Under the pieces are notes generated by a model. It worked only from the letters and a program-made list of their open reading frames with translations. It was not told where the DNA came from and made no database searches. The position numbers were made by a program, and so were the translations under genes. A stretch of 64,000 nt of DNA from Plantibacter sp. PA-3-X8. Lineage in GTDB: Bacteria > Actinomycetota > Actinomycetes > Actinomycetales > Microbacteriaceae. Location: the NCBI RefSeq assembly GCF_003856975.1, contig NZ_CP033107.1, positions 2,108,001 through 2,172,000 on the forward strand, given 5' to 3'. Shown piece after piece: positions 1-9,290 of the stretch. Every line of letters starts with the position of its first letter. Position 1 is the stretch's first letter.

Positions 1-1
1 C

Positions 2-382
2 CTCAAGCTCCGCGTCACCCAGGGCGACCTCATGATCGAGGTCCCGGCCGAGAACGTCGACCTGGTCGGGGTGCGCGACGTCATCGGACGCGAGGGTGTC
101 GACCGCGTGTTCGACGTGCTCCGTGCGCCGTTCACCGAGGAGCCGACGAACTGGTCCCGGCGCTACAAGGCGAACCTCGAGAAGCTGGCCTCGGGCGATG
201 TCATCAAGGTCTCCGAGGTGGTCCGCGACCTGTGGCGTCGCGACCAGGACCGAGGCCTCTCAGCGGGAGAGAAGCGGATGCTCGCGAAGGCCCGCCAGAT
301 CCTGGTCTCCGAACTGGCGTTGGCGGAGCAGACCGACGAGGAGCAGGCGTCGTCCGTCCTCGACGAGGTCCTCGCCTCCTGA
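2..382 (+). CDS. carD: CarD family transcriptional regulator, C-terminal part (5' end outside window)
   Basis: The window opens inside this gene, so only about the last 126 codons are present. CarD proteins bind the RNA polymerase beta subunit through an N-terminal Tudor-like domain (upstream of the window) and stabilise the open promoter complex. What is visible is the helical C-terminal DNA-binding domain. The segment [10 protein letters not shown] holds the Trp that in mycobacterial CarD contacts the minor groove near the -10 element, followed by [11 protein letters not shown] and a terminal helix. It ends in an acidic tail. ispDF follows after a short gap, the usual actinobacterial order carD-ispDF-cysS-rlmB. 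The family call rests on the C-terminal motif and this neighbourhood. Confidence 0.92.
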   Translation, partial: LKLRVTQGDLMIEVPAENVDLVGVRDVIGREGVDRVFDVLRAPFTEEPTNWSRRYKANLEKLASGDVIKVSEVVRDLWRRDQDRGLSAGEKRMLAKARQILVSELALAEQTDEEQASSVLDEVLAS

Positions 383-416
383 GCCGACCGTCCGTTCGGG
401 CGGGGCGCCCGAGAAG

Positions 417-422
417 TAGGCT
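417..422 (+). promoter_or_regulatory. -10 box of a probable leaderless ispDF promoter
   Basis: TAGGCT ends six bases before the ispDF ATG at 429, so transcription would start at or next to the start codon. No Shine-Dalgarno sequence is present. No clear -35 was recognised. Confidence 0.55.
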
Positions 423-428
423 CGTGGC

Positions 429-1673
429 ATGATTGCGATCGACGAACCGGGTGCCGTTGCCGACCCATCCCTGGACGGCCCGGCTGTCGGCGTGATCGTC
501 GTGGCGGCGGGCAGTGGGACGCGCCTCGGTGCCGGCATCCCGAAGGCGTTCGTGTCGCTCGCCGGCAGCACCGTACTCGAACACGCGCTCGCCCCGGTCT
601 TCCGCCTGCGGGACGCGGTCCAGGTCGTCGTCGTGGTCCCAGCGGATCGCGTCGGTGAGGCGGAGACGATCGGTCGTCGCGCGGCGGGGAAGGCGGCCGA
701 CCACCTCCGCGTCGTCGTCGGAGGCGACACGAGACAGTCCTCCGTCCTCGCCGGACTCGCCGCCCTGTGGCCGGGAGTCCGCACGGTGCTCGTCCACGAC
801 GCCGCACGAGCACTCACCCCGACCGAACAGTTCGAACGGGTGATCGACGCCGCCGCGCGAACGGGGTGGGGGGTCGTGCCGGGGCTCCCGGTGACCGACA
901 CGATCAAGCGCGTCGACGCGAGCGACCTCGTCGAGCAGAACGTTGATCGGGCCGCCCTCAGAGCCGTCCAGACACCGCAGGCGTTCCCGTGTGATGCCCT
1001 CATCGCGGCCTTCCGCGTCGCCGAGGACCGCCTCCCGGCGGCCACCGACGATGCTGCGCTCTACGCGGACGCCGGACATCCCGTCCTCACGGTCGCGGGA
1101 TCGGAGGCGGCGTTCAAGATCACGACCCCGTGGGACGCCCAGCGTGCTGAGCGACTCCTGGCGGACCGAGGCCGAGAGCGCGAGGTGGGCGCACGGCCGA
1201 CCTCCTCGATCAGGACAGGCATCGGCGTCGACGTCCACGCCTTCGCCGACGACGGCGAGCTGAGCCTCGCGGGCCTCAGCTGGCCGGGGGAACGGCCGCT
1301 GGCCGGACACAGCGACGGGGATGCGGTCGCCCATGCCATCGTCGACGCCCTGCTGTCCGCTGCCGGCCTCGGCGACATCGGCTCCATGTTCGGCACCGAT
1401 GACCCCCGCTTCGCCGGGGCGAGCGGCGAGGTCTTCCTGCGGGCAGCTGTCGAACGGCTGCACGCCGCGGGCTTCGTCGTCGTCAACGTCGCGGTGCAGC
1501 TCGTCGGCAACCGCCCGCGGTTCGCGCCACGTCGGACGGAGGCGGAGAGCGTGTTGAGCGCGCTCGTCCACGGGCCGGTCAGCATCGCGGCGACGACCAC
1601 GGATGCGCTCGGGTTCACCGGCCGTGGCGAGGGTGTCACAGCCATCGCCACCGCCCTCATCGAGCGCCGCTGA
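429..1673 (+). CDS. ispDF: Bifunctional 2-C-methyl-D-erythritol 4-phosphate cytidylyltransferase / 2,4-cyclodiphosphate synthase
   Basis: This is a fused enzyme of the MEP isoprenoid pathway covering the third and fifth steps: CTP-dependent cytidylylation of MEP and cyclisation to MEcPP. The IspD half (about residues 1-245) carries the nucleotide-binding loop VVAAGSGTRLG and the conserved PKAF. The IspF half (about 258-414) carries the metal-binding GIGVDVHAF, the GHSDGDAVAHA motif, MFGTDDP and the C-terminal TTTDALGFTGRGEG. The 414-residue length equals the sum of the two usual enzymes. The ATG lies six bases after a TAGGCT -10 box, suggesting a leaderless transcript. It sits between carD and cysS, with an opposite-strand gene in between whose stop is 12 bp from the ispDF stop. 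Confidence 0.97.
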   Translation: MIAIDEPGAVADPSLDGPAVGVIVVAAGSGTRLGAGIPKAFVSLAGSTVLEHALAPVFRLRDAVQVVVVVPADRVGEAETIGRRAAGKAADHLRVVVGGDTRQSSVLAGLAALWPGVRTVLVHDAARALTPTEQFERVIDAAARTGWGVVPGLPVTDTIKRVDASDLVEQNVDRAALRAVQTPQAFPCDALIAAFRVAEDRLPAATDDAALYADAGHPVLTVAGSEAAFKITTPWDAQRAERLLADRGREREVGARPTSSIRTGIGVDVHAFADDGELSLAGLSWPGERPLAGHSDGDAVAHAIVDALLSAAGLGDIGSMFGTDDPRFAGASGEVFLRAAVERLHAAGFVVVNVAVQLVGNRPRFAPRRTEAESVLSALVHGPVSIAATTTDALGFTGRGEGVTAIATALIERR

Positions 1674-1684
1674 CGGGTCGACCC

Positions 1685-2797
1685 TCAGACGGCAGACGTG
1701 CCCTCGTCGACCGACGCACTGAGCCCGAGGAACCGGCCGTATTCGCCAGCGGCTCGTCGGAACCCCGCCTGCACCCGCTGCGACAGTGGTTGGAACGGCG
1801 TCGGGGTGACGACGACGCCGGTCGCGCTCGTCCGTCGGCGCCAGGTGCCGACGACGCGTCCGTCGACGGCGATCATCGGGAGGAAGATGCCGTTCGCGCC
1901 GGGCACGATGCGGTCTGCGAACGCCGCCGGGAGCGTCAACTCGCGGTCGCGGTAGCCGAGGAGCAGCTCGTCGAATCCGGGAAGCGCGAGTACCCGCGGT
2001 GGTCGTGGAGCAGCTGACGGCTCGATGCCCTCGGCCGTCGACCAGCGGGTGACCCCGTCGCTCGATTCGGAGACCAGCCGTCCGGCGGCCACGTCGACGC
2101 CGCGTTTCGCCTGTGCGACGGTGAGCTTCGACCACCAGGTGAGGTCGGCGATCGTCGACGGGCCGTGGCCGGTGAGATACCGGACGACGAACTCGCCGAG
2201 CGCCTCGTCCGCCTCAAGCACCCGCGGTGCACGGATCCACTCCTCAGTCAGGACGAGTGCCTGCTGTCTTCCTGCTGGAGGTCCCCAGCAGACCACGCCC
2301 GACATCGCGAGTTCCATGATGAGGTGGGAGCCCCGTTGTCCGTCGATCGGGATCCCGGCATCGGTGTGGGCCGTCAACAGCTCATCCCTCGTCACGCGCC
2401 GATGCCCGCTGAGCAGTCCCTCGGTGAGCGCACGGGAGCGCGAGAAGGTCTCGGCGTCGAGCTCGAGCTGACGGTGTCTGGCCGCGATCGTCGAGCGGAC
2501 CCGCGGGACACCGAGTCCGAGCAGCCACCCGAGGTCCTCGGCGGCGACGAGATGCAGGGTGCCGCGCATCGGCCAGGACCGGACGATCGACCCGTACTCG
2601 AGCGCCGCGAGCACCTCGTCCATCGTCGTCCCGCTCGACCTCACGCCGACCGCCCACAGCGACGAAGCGAGGTCTTGGGCCTGGACCGCGAGCAGCCGCG
2701 AGACGACACCCGTGGGGGAGCGGTGATCGGCTCCGGCGAGGAGCTGTGCCGCGAGTCGCGCGCGGAGAACCTGCTGGTCGTCGCGTCCCGTGGTCAT
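1685..2797 (-). CDS. Winged helix DNA-binding domain-containing protein (HTH_42 family)
   Basis: A 370-residue protein of the HTH_42 (AlkZ/YcaQ-related) superfamily, whose studied members include DNA glycosylases acting on crosslinks. The subgroup seen in actinobacteria is mostly uncharacterised. Family signatures are LAVQAQDLASSLWAVG near the N terminus, RSWPMRGTLHLV, and the central PGFDELLLGYRDRE. Length matches the family. The ATG is preceded by CATGAT ending seven bases upstream, so a leaderless start is possible. The gene points toward ispDF, with 11 bp between the two stop codons, and is divergent from cysS, whose GTG lies 40 bp away. The domain call is firm; glycosylase activity is not shown. 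Confidence 0.85.
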   Translation of the reverse strand: MTTGRDDQQVLRARLAAQLLAGADHRSPTGVVSRLLAVQAQDLASSLWAVGVRSSGTTMDEVLAALEYGSIVRSWPMRGTLHLVAAEDLGWLLGLGVPRVRSTIAARHRQLELDAETFSRSRALTEGLLSGHRRVTRDELLTAHTDAGIPIDGQRGSHLIMELAMSGVVCWGPPAGRQQALVLTEEWIRAPRVLEADEALGEFVVRYLTGHGPSTIADLTWWSKLTVAQAKRGVDVAAGRLVSESSDGVTRWSTAEGIEPSAAPRPPRVLALPGFDELLLGYRDRELTLPAAFADRIVPGANGIFLPMIAVDGRVVGTWRRRTSATGVVVTPTPFQPLSQRVQAGFRRAAGEYGRFLGLSASVDEGTSAV

Positions 2798-2825
2798 GCG
2801 ACCATCATGCCCGGACGACGGCGGC

Positions 2826-2831
2826 TAGTCT
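2826..2831 (+). promoter_or_regulatory. -10 box of a probable leaderless cysS promoter
   Basis: TAGTCT ends six bases before the cysS GTG at 2838, within the short divergent gap to the winged-helix gene. No ribosome binding site precedes the GTG. Confidence 0.55.
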
Positions 2832-2837
2832 GGTCTC

Positions 2838-4292
2838 GTGGCCCTCCGACTCTACGATTCGAAAACGCAGTCCCTCCGGGACTTCGTGCCGCTCCGCGAA
2901 GCCGAGGCGGGGCTGTACGTCTGCGGACCGACCGTGCAATCCTCCCCGCACATCGGACACCTCCGCAGCGCGCTCGTCTACGACCAGTTGCGACGCTGGC
3001 TGACGGCGTCCGGGGTCCGCGTCACGCTCGTCCGCAACGTCACCGACATCGACGACAAGATCCTCGCGAACGCCGCCTCCGGCGTCGAGGGCGGGTTCGC
3101 CCAGCCCGGTGAGGAGTGGTGGGCGCTCGCCTACCGGTACGAACTCGAGTTCACGGCCGCCTACCGTGCCCTGGGCATCCTGCCCCCGAGCTACGAACCA
3201 CGCGCGACGGCGAGCATCCCGGAGATGCAGGAGCTCATCGAGCGGCTCATCGACGCCGGGCACGCGTACCCGGCTCCCGACGACTCCGGCGACGTCTACT
3301 TCGACACCGCCTCATGGAGCCGCTACGGCGAGCTCACCCGGCAGACCGCCGAGCACATGGAGGCCGCGACCGACGCCGACCCTCGCGGCAAACGCGATCC
3401 CCGCGACTTCGCGCTCTGGAAGGGCACCAAGCCTGGGGAGCCGCGCTCGGCGAGCTGGATGTCGCCCTGGGGCGAGGGACGGCCCGGCTGGCACATCGAG
3501 TGCTCGGCGATGTCGACCAAGTACCTCGGCGAGGAGTTCGACATCCACGGCGGCGGACTCGACCTCCGCTTCCCCCACCACGAGAACGAGCTCGCCCAGT
3601 CGAGCGCAGCCGGCGACCCCTTCGCCCGGTACTGGTTGCACAACGGGCTGGTCGCCGTCACGGGCGGGCAGAAGATGTCGAAGTCCCTCGGCAACTCCGT
3701 CTACGCAGCCGACCTCTTGGCAGCAGCCCGGCCGCTCGTGGTCCGCTACTACCTCGGTGCAGCGCAGTACCGATCGACGCTCGAGTTCCATCCGGGCGCA
3801 CTCGCCGAGGCCGAAGCCGCACTCGGACGCATCGAGGGCTTCCTCGATCGTGCCGCCCGCGCCGACCTGCTCACCGAGACGAACACGGCCGCCAGTCGAG
3901 CGACGCTCCCGGCCGCCTTCGTCGAGGCGATGGACGACGACCTGAACATCCCCCGCGCGCTCGCCGTGTTGCATGACGCCGTGCGCGTCGGCAACGCCGC
4001 CCTCGATGGCGGCGACGACCTGGCGACAGCCCGCGAGCGTGCGGTCGCCGTCCTCGACATGACCCGGGTGCTCGGCATCGACCCGACCGACCCTTCGTGG
4101 TCGTCGGGCACCGACCCCGTCACTCACCGATCCCTGTCCGCACTCGTCGAGCGTCTGCTCGTCGATCGCGCGGACGCCAGGGTCGCCAAGGACTTCGCAG
4201 CGGCCGACCGGATCCGCGACGAACTCACAGCGGCTGGGATCACCATCGAAGACACCCCGTCCGGAGCACATTGGAGTATCAGTGGCAAGTAA
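2838..4292 (+). CDS. cysS: Cysteinyl-tRNA synthetase
   Basis: Charges tRNA-Cys with cysteine in the cytoplasm. This is a class I synthetase of 484 residues, a normal length. The HIGH signature appears as [13 protein letters not shown] after the zinc-ligand region VCGPTVQ. The other zinc ligands lie around WHIECSAMS and [11 protein letters not shown], and the KMSKS loop is KMSKSLGN. The C-terminal DALR and anticodon-binding regions are present. The start is the GTG at 2838, six bases after a TAGTCT -10 box. The last 11 bp overlap the start of rlmB, so the two are probably translated from one mRNA. Confidence 0.97.
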   Translation: MALRLYDSKTQSLRDFVPLREAEAGLYVCGPTVQSSPHIGHLRSALVYDQLRRWLTASGVRVTLVRNVTDIDDKILANAASGVEGGFAQPGEEWWALAYRYELEFTAAYRALGILPPSYEPRATASIPEMQELIERLIDAGHAYPAPDDSGDVYFDTASWSRYGELTRQTAEHMEAATDADPRGKRDPRDFALWKGTKPGEPRSASWMSPWGEGRPGWHIECSAMSTKYLGEEFDIHGGGLDLRFPHHENELAQSSAAGDPFARYWLHNGLVAVTGGQKMSKSLGNSVYAADLLAAARPLVVRYYLGAAQYRSTLEFHPGALAEAEAALGRIEGFLDRAARADLLTETNTAASRATLPAAFVEAMDDDLNIPRALAVLHDAVRVGNAALDGGDDLATARERAVAVLDMTRVLGIDPTDPSWSSGTDPVTHRSLSALVERLLVDRADARVAKDFAAADRIRDELTAAGITIEDTPSGAHWSISGK

Positions 4293-5292
4293 GCCTTCCC
4301 GCCCGACCGGGCCGAAGAAAGCGAAGAAGGGTCCCACCAAGGGCACCGGCGGCCTCGGCCGCAAGGCGCTCGAGGGTCGTGGACCGACCCCCAAGGCCGA
4401 GGACCGCGCCTGGCACCCGGCCGGCAAGCGGAAGGCCGCGCAGGAGCGCTACGCGGCCTCCGGCGGCACCGGCAAGCCGAGGCAGGCGGCCGGCCAGAAC
4501 GGACGCCCGTCCACGAACGGCCGGACCAAGCAGAAGTCGAGCGACGAGTCCGAGGTCGTCACCGGCCGCAACTCCGTCCTCGAAGCGCTCCGCGCGAAGA
4601 TCCCAGCCACCACGCTGTACGTCGCGACCCGCATCGAGATGGACGACCGGGTGAAGGAGGCGCTCAGCATCGCCACCCGACGCGGGATCCCGGTGCTCGA
4701 GGTCATGCGTCCGGAGCTCGACCGCATGGCCGGGTTCGACGGCGTGCACCAGGGCCTCGCCATCAAGGTGCCGCCCTACGAGTACGCGCACCCCATGGAG
4801 TTGCTCGACCAGGTCATCGCCCGTGGCGAGAACCCGTTGTTCATCGCCCTCGACGGCATCACCGACCCCCGGAACCTGGGTGCGATCATCCGATCGACCG
4901 CAGCCTTCGGTGGTCACGGCGTGATCCTGCCGCAGCGCCGGAGCGTGGGCCTCACCGCCTCCGCGTGGAAGACCTCGGCAGGAGCGGCGGCTCGGACGCC
5001 GGTCGCGATGGCCGCCAACCTCACCCAGACGCTCAAAGCGTTCAAGGAGCGCGGCGTCTTCGTGATCGGTCTCGACGGCGACGGCGACGTCTCCCTTCCC
5101 GGGCTCGAACTCGCCGACCAGCCGATCCTCGTGGTCGTCGGCAGCGAGGGCAAGGGCCTGTCCCGCCTCGTCACCGAGACCTGCGACGCGGTCGTGTCGA
5201 TCCCGATCTCGGCCTCGACCGAATCGCTCAACGCCGGGATCGCGGCCAGCGTGACGCTGTACGAGATCGCGCGTCGCCGGAACGCCGAGTAG
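4282..5292 (+). CDS. rlmB: 23S rRNA 2'-O-methyltransferase, RlmB/TrmH (SpoU) family
   Basis: A SpoU-class methyltransferase expected to methylate a ribose 2'-O in 23S rRNA (G2251 in E. coli) using S-adenosylmethionine. The first ~85 residues are a Lys/Arg/Gly-rich, probably disordered arm. This is followed by the substrate-binding domain starting at [12 protein letters not shown], then the trefoil-knot catalytic domain with [25 protein letters not shown] and [20 protein letters not shown] (motifs 1-3). The GTG at 4282 lies inside the end of cysS, giving an 11-bp overlap and likely translational coupling. cysS-rlmB is a common actinobacterial pair. A strong hairpin terminator follows. Confidence 0.94.
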   Translation: MASKPSRPTGPKKAKKGPTKGTGGLGRKALEGRGPTPKAEDRAWHPAGKRKAAQERYAASGGTGKPRQAAGQNGRPSTNGRTKQKSSDESEVVTGRNSVLEALRAKIPATTLYVATRIEMDDRVKEALSIATRRGIPVLEVMRPELDRMAGFDGVHQGLAIKVPPYEYAHPMELLDQVIARGENPLFIALDGITDPRNLGAIIRSTAAFGGHGVILPQRRSVGLTASAWKTSAGAAARTPVAMAANLTQTLKAFKERGVFVIGLDGDGDVSLPGLELADQPILVVVGSEGKGLSRLVTETCDAVVSIPISASTESLNAGIAASVTLYEIARRRNAE

Positions 5293-5320
5293 GCGACCGC
5301 GCTCGCGCCGCACGAACGAG

Positions 5321-5360
5321 GACAGGCCCTCGGAACGGATCTCCGTTCCGAGGGCCTGTC
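5321..5360. terminator. Two-way hairpin terminator between rlmB and the DUF4032 gene
   Basis: A perfect 19-bp inverted repeat (5321-5339 with 5342-5360, beginning GACAGGCCCTCGG) with a minimal loop lies between two convergent genes and can serve both strands. No long T-run follows, which is usual in high-GC actinobacteria. Confidence 0.85.
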
Positions 5361-5387
5361 TGTCGTCAGTCGAGGAGACGGACGTGG

Positions 5388-6668
5388 TCAGACGAGGTCT
5401 CGCCAGTCGACCGGTCCGGTCATGGCGGCGGGGATGCTGATCGCCTCGGTCGGCGGCACGATCATGGTCGCCTCGTCGCGGCGGTGCCGCAGGACGGTGT
5501 TCACGTAGGAACCGACGGCTTCCGCCAGCGGGATGTCGCGACCCTCGTTCTGCGCGAGGAACCAGCGGTGCTCCAGGAGTTGGTGGAAGATCTCGGCGGG
5601 CTCGAGCTTGCCGCGGAGTTCGCGCGGGATCGCCTTCACCACCGGCTCGAACACGCGGATGAGCCACTCGTGCGCCGCCATCTCCTCGTCGAACCCGTCC
5701 TTCCCGAACGAGGCCGAGTAGGCGTCGAGATCGTTGAGCAGGCGCCTCGCCTGGTTCTCGCCCGCGTCGAGGCCGGTGAGCCGCAGGAGGCGGCGCTGGT
5801 GATGCCCGGCGTCGACGACCTTCGGCTGGATCCGCACGGTCGAGCCCTCGTCGGTCGTCTTGATCGCGAGTTCCTCGATGTCGAAGCCGAGTTCGTTCAG
5901 ACGGTGGACGCGCTCGGTGATGCGCCAGCGCTCGGACGCGTCGAAGGACTCGGAGCCCGTGAGCTCCTTCCAGAGGGACCGGTACGCGGCGACGATGCCG
6001 TTGCTCACGGTGACGGGGTCGAGTTCGGCGTCGGCGCGTCCGCCGGCCTCGAGATCGAGGAGCTCGCCGGCGATGTTCACCCGGGCGATCTCGAGGTCGT
6101 TCTCACGCTGCCCGTTCGACAGCCCGCCCTCGTAGAGCTTGCCCGTCTCGGCGTCGACGAGGTAGGCGGCGAAAGCTCCCGCGTCACGCCGGAAGAGCGT
6201 GTTCGACAGCGACACGTCACCCCAGAAGAAGCCGACGATGTGGAGGCGGACGAGGAGGACGGCGAGCGCGTCGACGAGGCGGGTCGCGGTGTCGGGCCGG
6301 AGGGTGCCCTGGAAGAGCGCACGGTAGGGGAGTGAGAACTTCAGGTGCCGCGTCACGAGCACGCTCGGCAGCTCACGGCCCTTGCGATCGCTCCGGTTCG
6401 TGATGACCGCGAGCGGGTCGACGCAGGGGATGTCGAGCCGCTGCAGGGTGCGCAGCATGTCGTACTCGCCCTTCGCCATCTCCGCGGTCGTCTCCTTGAC
6501 GGCGATGACGTAGCCGGACAGGTTCGCGAACCGGACCAGGTGGCGCGAGATGCCCTTCGGGAGCGAGGCGATGGCCTCATTCGGCCAGTTCTCGAGGGGG
6601 AGCTCCCAGGGGAGATCGAGCAGCGCCGGGTCGACGGTGGCAGCGGTGATGTTCAATGCGCCGGACAT
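5388..6668 (-). CDS. DUF4032 domain-containing protein with kinase-like fold
   Basis: A 426-residue cytoplasmic protein of the DUF4032 family, often annotated as lipopolysaccharide kinase-like. The N-terminal ~190 residues resemble a small-molecule/protein kinase fold. VIAVKETTAEMAKGEY holds a Lys in the place of the ATP-binding lysine. LHIVGFFWGDVSLSNTLF resembles a catalytic loop (D plus N), and AYLVDAETGKL stands where the metal-binding DFG would be. The C-terminal half, about residues 220-426, is the DUF4032 region proper. Substrate and role are unknown. It is convergent with rlmB and lies downstream of the ABC ATPase gene on the same strand, separated by a hairpin. Confidence 0.8.
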   Translation of the reverse strand: MSGALNITAATVDPALLDLPWELPLENWPNEAIASLPKGISRHLVRFANLSGYVIAVKETTAEMAKGEYDMLRTLQRLDIPCVDPLAVITNRSDRKGRELPSVLVTRHLKFSLPYRALFQGTLRPDTATRLVDALAVLLVRLHIVGFFWGDVSLSNTLFRRDAGAFAAYLVDAETGKLYEGGLSNGQRENDLEIARVNIAGELLDLEAGGRADAELDPVTVSNGIVAAYRSLWKELTGSESFDASERWRITERVHRLNELGFDIEELAIKTTDEGSTVRIQPKVVDAGHHQRRLLRLTGLDAGENQARRLLNDLDAYSASFGKDGFDEEMAAHEWLIRVFEPVVKAIPRELRGKLEPAEIFHQLLEHRWFLAQNEGRDIPLAEAVGSYVNTVLRHRRDEATMIVPPTEAISIPAAMTGPVDWRDLV

Positions 6669-6719
6669 GGTGCGGAGCGCTCCTCGGGGATCGTCGTACT
6701 GAGACTGGACAAGCGAAAA

Positions 6720-6764
6720 CGACGATGGCCGAGCGATCGGAGACCGACCGCTCGACCATCGTCG
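6720..6764 (-). terminator. Hairpin terminator after the ABC ATPase gene
   Basis: An inverted repeat with outer arms CGACGATGG (6720-6728) and CCATCGTCG (6756-6764), plus inner complementary GAGCG/CGCTC, lies just past the stop of the ABC gene on the minus strand. Confidence 0.7.
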
Positions 6765-6772
6765 GCGGGAAA

Positions 6773-7882
6773 CTAGATCGAGGAGGACACGACCGGCTTG
6801 TTGCCCAGACGCTCACCCGATGCCGAGTCGAACGCGTGCACGTGGTGCGGCGTCGGCGCGAGGAACACCGTGTCGCCGATGTGCGCGTGGTTGCGACCGT
6901 CGACGCGGGCGACGATGTCGGTGCGCTTGCCGGAGACGTCGGTGTGGCCGTAGAGGTAGCCGTCGGCGCCGAGCTCCTCGACGAGGTCGACGGTCACCTC
7001 GATGCCGGAGCCCGAGTTGCTGGACACGGTGATGTCCTCGGGGCGCACGCCGACCGTGACGTTCTTCGACGGAGCGGCGTCGGTGATCTCGCGCTCGACC
7101 GGGATGATGAATCCGCCGAGCTTGATGCCGCCGTCGGCGATCTCGCCCTCGAACAGGTTCATGGCCGGGCTGCCGATGAAGCCGGCGACGAAGACGTTGT
7201 TCGGCTTCTCGTAGAGGTCGCGCGGGGTGCCGACCTGCTGCAGGATGCCGTCCTTGAGGACCGCGATGCGGTCGCCCATGGTGAGCGCCTCGGTCTGGTC
7301 GTGGGTGACGTAGACGGTGGTGACGCCGAGACGACGCTGCAGCGACGCGATCTGGGTGCGGGTCTGGACGCGGAGCTTGGCGTCGAGGTTCGACAGCGGC
7401 TCGTCCATGAGGAAGACCTGGGGCTGACGGACGATGGCTCGACCCATCGCGACGCGCTGACGCTGACCACCGGAGAGCGCCTTCGGCTTGCGGGTCAGGT
7501 AGTCCTCGAGGTCGAGGAGCTTGGCGGCTTCGAGCACGCGGGTGGCACGCTCTTCCTTGCCGACACCGGCGATCTTGAGCGCGAAGCCCATGTTCTCGGC
7601 GACGGTCATGTGCGGGTAGAGCGCGTAGTTCTGGAACACCATCGCGATGTCGCGGTCCTTCGGCGGCACGTCGGTGACGTCGCGGTCGCCGATGAAGATG
7701 TGGCCGTCGTTGACCTCTTCGAGACCGGCGAGCATGCGGAGGGAGGTGGACTTGCCGCAGCCGGACGGGCCGACGAGGACGAGGAATTCGCCGTCGGCGA
7801 CCTCGAGGTTCAGCTTGTCGACCGCGGGGCGGGTGCCACCCGGGTAGAAACGGGTTGCGTTGTCGAACGTCACAGACGCCAT
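6773..7882 (-). CDS. ugpC: ABC transporter ATP-binding protein, UgpC/MsmK/MsiK type (shared sugar ATPase)
   Basis: The ATPase subunit for carbohydrate ABC importers. It shows Walker A GPSGCGKSTSLRML, Q-loop VFQNYALYPHMT, signature LSGGQRQRVAMGRA, Walker B VFLMDEPLSNLD and the switch His in VYVTHDQTEA. The ~130-residue C-terminal extension is the OB/TOBE regulatory region typical of MalK-like ATPases. At 369 residues it matches the family. No permease or binding-protein gene is next to it, which is normal for actinobacterial MsiK-type ATPases that serve many sugar permeases. The ATG has GGAGAACAACC just upstream as ribosome binding site. The exact sugars cannot be told from sequence. Confidence 0.93.
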   Translation of the reverse strand: MASVTFDNATRFYPGGTRPAVDKLNLEVADGEFLVLVGPSGCGKSTSLRMLAGLEEVNDGHIFIGDRDVTDVPPKDRDIAMVFQNYALYPHMTVAENMGFALKIAGVGKEERATRVLEAAKLLDLEDYLTRKPKALSGGQRQRVAMGRAIVRQPQVFLMDEPLSNLDAKLRVQTRTQIASLQRRLGVTTVYVTHDQTEALTMGDRIAVLKDGILQQVGTPRDLYEKPNNVFVAGFIGSPAMNLFEGEIADGGIKLGGFIIPVEREITDAAPSKNVTVGVRPEDITVSSNSGSGIEVTVDLVEELGADGYLYGHTDVSGKRTDIVARVDGRNHAHIGDTVFLAPTPHHVHAFDSASGERLGNKPVVSSSI

Positions 7883-8138
7883 GGTTGTTCTCCTTCACCG
7901 GCAGGTACGTGCCGGACGATCCGTTGTGAATGGACGCGAACCCGTCATCGATGGCCGGTTCGCCGTTCCAGTATGCCACGACCACCTGTGAATGGAAGGT
8001 CCAGCGGCCAGTGGATCTCTCGGTGGACGCACAGCCGGCTCCCGGCCTGGTTTGGGCCTCTCCCAGGCGGCAGGTCTACGATTACTCTGTTTGGCGCTGC
8101 CTCGTCTCCGCAGCGCGAGCCCCCCGAAACGAGGATCA

Positions 8139-9107
8139 ATGTCTGGCGCTGGATCGCAGAACCGACCGACCAAGAACGAACGACGCGACGCGGCACGCGA
8201 GAAGGCGCGGGTGCTGCGCGAGCAGCAGAAGCGCCGCGACCGCCGCAACCGGGTGCTGCTCCAGGGCGGCATCGTGCTCGGTGCGCTCGCGATCGTGGCG
8301 GTGGTGGCGGTCATCATCGTGACGTCGATCAAGCCCGCCGGACCGGTCCCGACCGCGGCCAAGAACGACGGCTTCACCGTCTCCGCCGGGTTGCAGCTGG
8401 TCGGGGCCCCGGCCGGTGCGTCCACACCGACGCCGAGCGCGACCGATCCGGCCGCCCCCGCGGAGCCCGCTCCGGCCGAGACGCCGGCAGCCTCCGAGAC
8501 CCCGGCCGCCGACGGCGTCGAGATCGCCGTCTACCAGGACTTCCTCTGCCCCTACTGCGGTCAGTTCGAGACCACGAACGCCGAGCAGGTCAAGGGTTGG
8601 CTCGAGGCCGGCGCCGCGACCTACACGGTCCATCCCCTCGCAACGCTGAGCAACCTCTCGCTCGGGACGCAGTACTCGCTGCGCGCCTCGAACGCGGCGG
8701 CCTGTGTCGCGGAGTACTCGCCGAACGACTTCTTCTCCTTCAACACCGCACTGTTCGAGAACCAGCCCAAGGAGAACACCGAGGGCCTGACCGACGCCGA
8801 GCTGAAGTCGATCGCCAAGGGCGTCATCTCCGGCGGCGAGAAGAAGATCAACGCCTGCATCGACGACGGCACCTACAAGTCGTGGGTGAAGGACTCGACC
8901 GACCGTGCGCGCAGCGGCCCGCTGCCCGGCACCGACGTCGCCAAGGTCGAGGGGACGCCGACCATCCTGGTGAACGGCAAGCAGTACACGGGCTCGCTCA
9001 CCGACGCCGAGCAGTTCGCGGCCTTCGTCCTCGCCGTCTCGAGCGAGAGCTACTCCACCGGGACGCCGACGCCGGGAGCCAGCGAGTCGCCCGTGACCAA
9101 CGGCTGA
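8139..9107 (+). CDS. DsbA family thioredoxin-fold protein, membrane-anchored
   Basis: A predicted extracytoplasmic thiol-disulfide protein of 322 residues. A charged N-terminal arm (residues 1-42, Lys/Arg-rich) is followed by one membrane segment VLLQGGIVLGALAIVAVVAV. A Pro/Ala/Glu/Thr-rich linker of ~60 residues comes next. The thioredoxin-4 domain has its active site CPYC at about residues 137-140, and the cis-Pro loop is VEGTPTILVNG. I chose the ATG at 8139 because GAGGA precedes it and the membrane topology then reads cleanly; longer in-frame starts have none of this. It could act as oxidase or isomerase for secreted proteins. No VKOR/DsbB partner is adjacent. Confidence 0.88.
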   Translation: MSGAGSQNRPTKNERRDAAREKARVLREQQKRRDRRNRVLLQGGIVLGALAIVAVVAVIIVTSIKPAGPVPTAAKNDGFTVSAGLQLVGAPAGASTPTPSATDPAAPAEPAPAETPAASETPAADGVEIAVYQDFLCPYCGQFETTNAEQVKGWLEAGAATYTVHPLATLSNLSLGTQYSLRASNAAACVAEYSPNDFFSFNTALFENQPKENTEGLTDAELKSIAKGVISGGEKKINACIDDGTYKSWVKDSTDRARSGPLPGTDVAKVEGTPTILVNGKQYTGSLTDAEQFAAFVLAVSSESYSTGTPTPGASESPVTNG

Positions 9108-9153
9108 TCCGCCGTCATCGTAGGATGGGTGGGACCGGGGCCAGCCCCTGTCG

Positions 9154-9229
9154 GCCGACGTGGCGCAATTGGTAGCGCAACGCTCTTGTAAAGCGTAGGT
9201 TACGGGTTCAAGTCCCGTCGTCGGCTCCA
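9154..9229 (+). tRNA. tRNA-Thr (anticodon TGT)
   Basis: A 76-nt cloverleaf with acceptor arms GCCGACG/CGTCGGC, D-arm GCGC/GCGC, anticodon stem ACGCT/AGCGT around loop CTTGTAA, T-loop TTCAAGT and an encoded CCA end. Anticodon TGT reads ACA codons. It is followed by a hairpin terminator. Confidence 0.97.
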
Positions 9230-9234
9230 GCCGA

Positions 9235-9269
9235 GAACCGCCCGCTCAGCCTCGCTGAGTGGGCGGTTC
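9235..9269 (+). terminator. Terminator of tRNA-Thr
   Basis: A 16-bp hairpin with one G-T wobble (arms 9235-9250 and 9254-9269) and a CTC loop, immediately after the tRNA and before the DMT gene. Confidence 0.8.
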
Positions 9270-9290
9270 CTCATTGGAAGGAACCCTCCC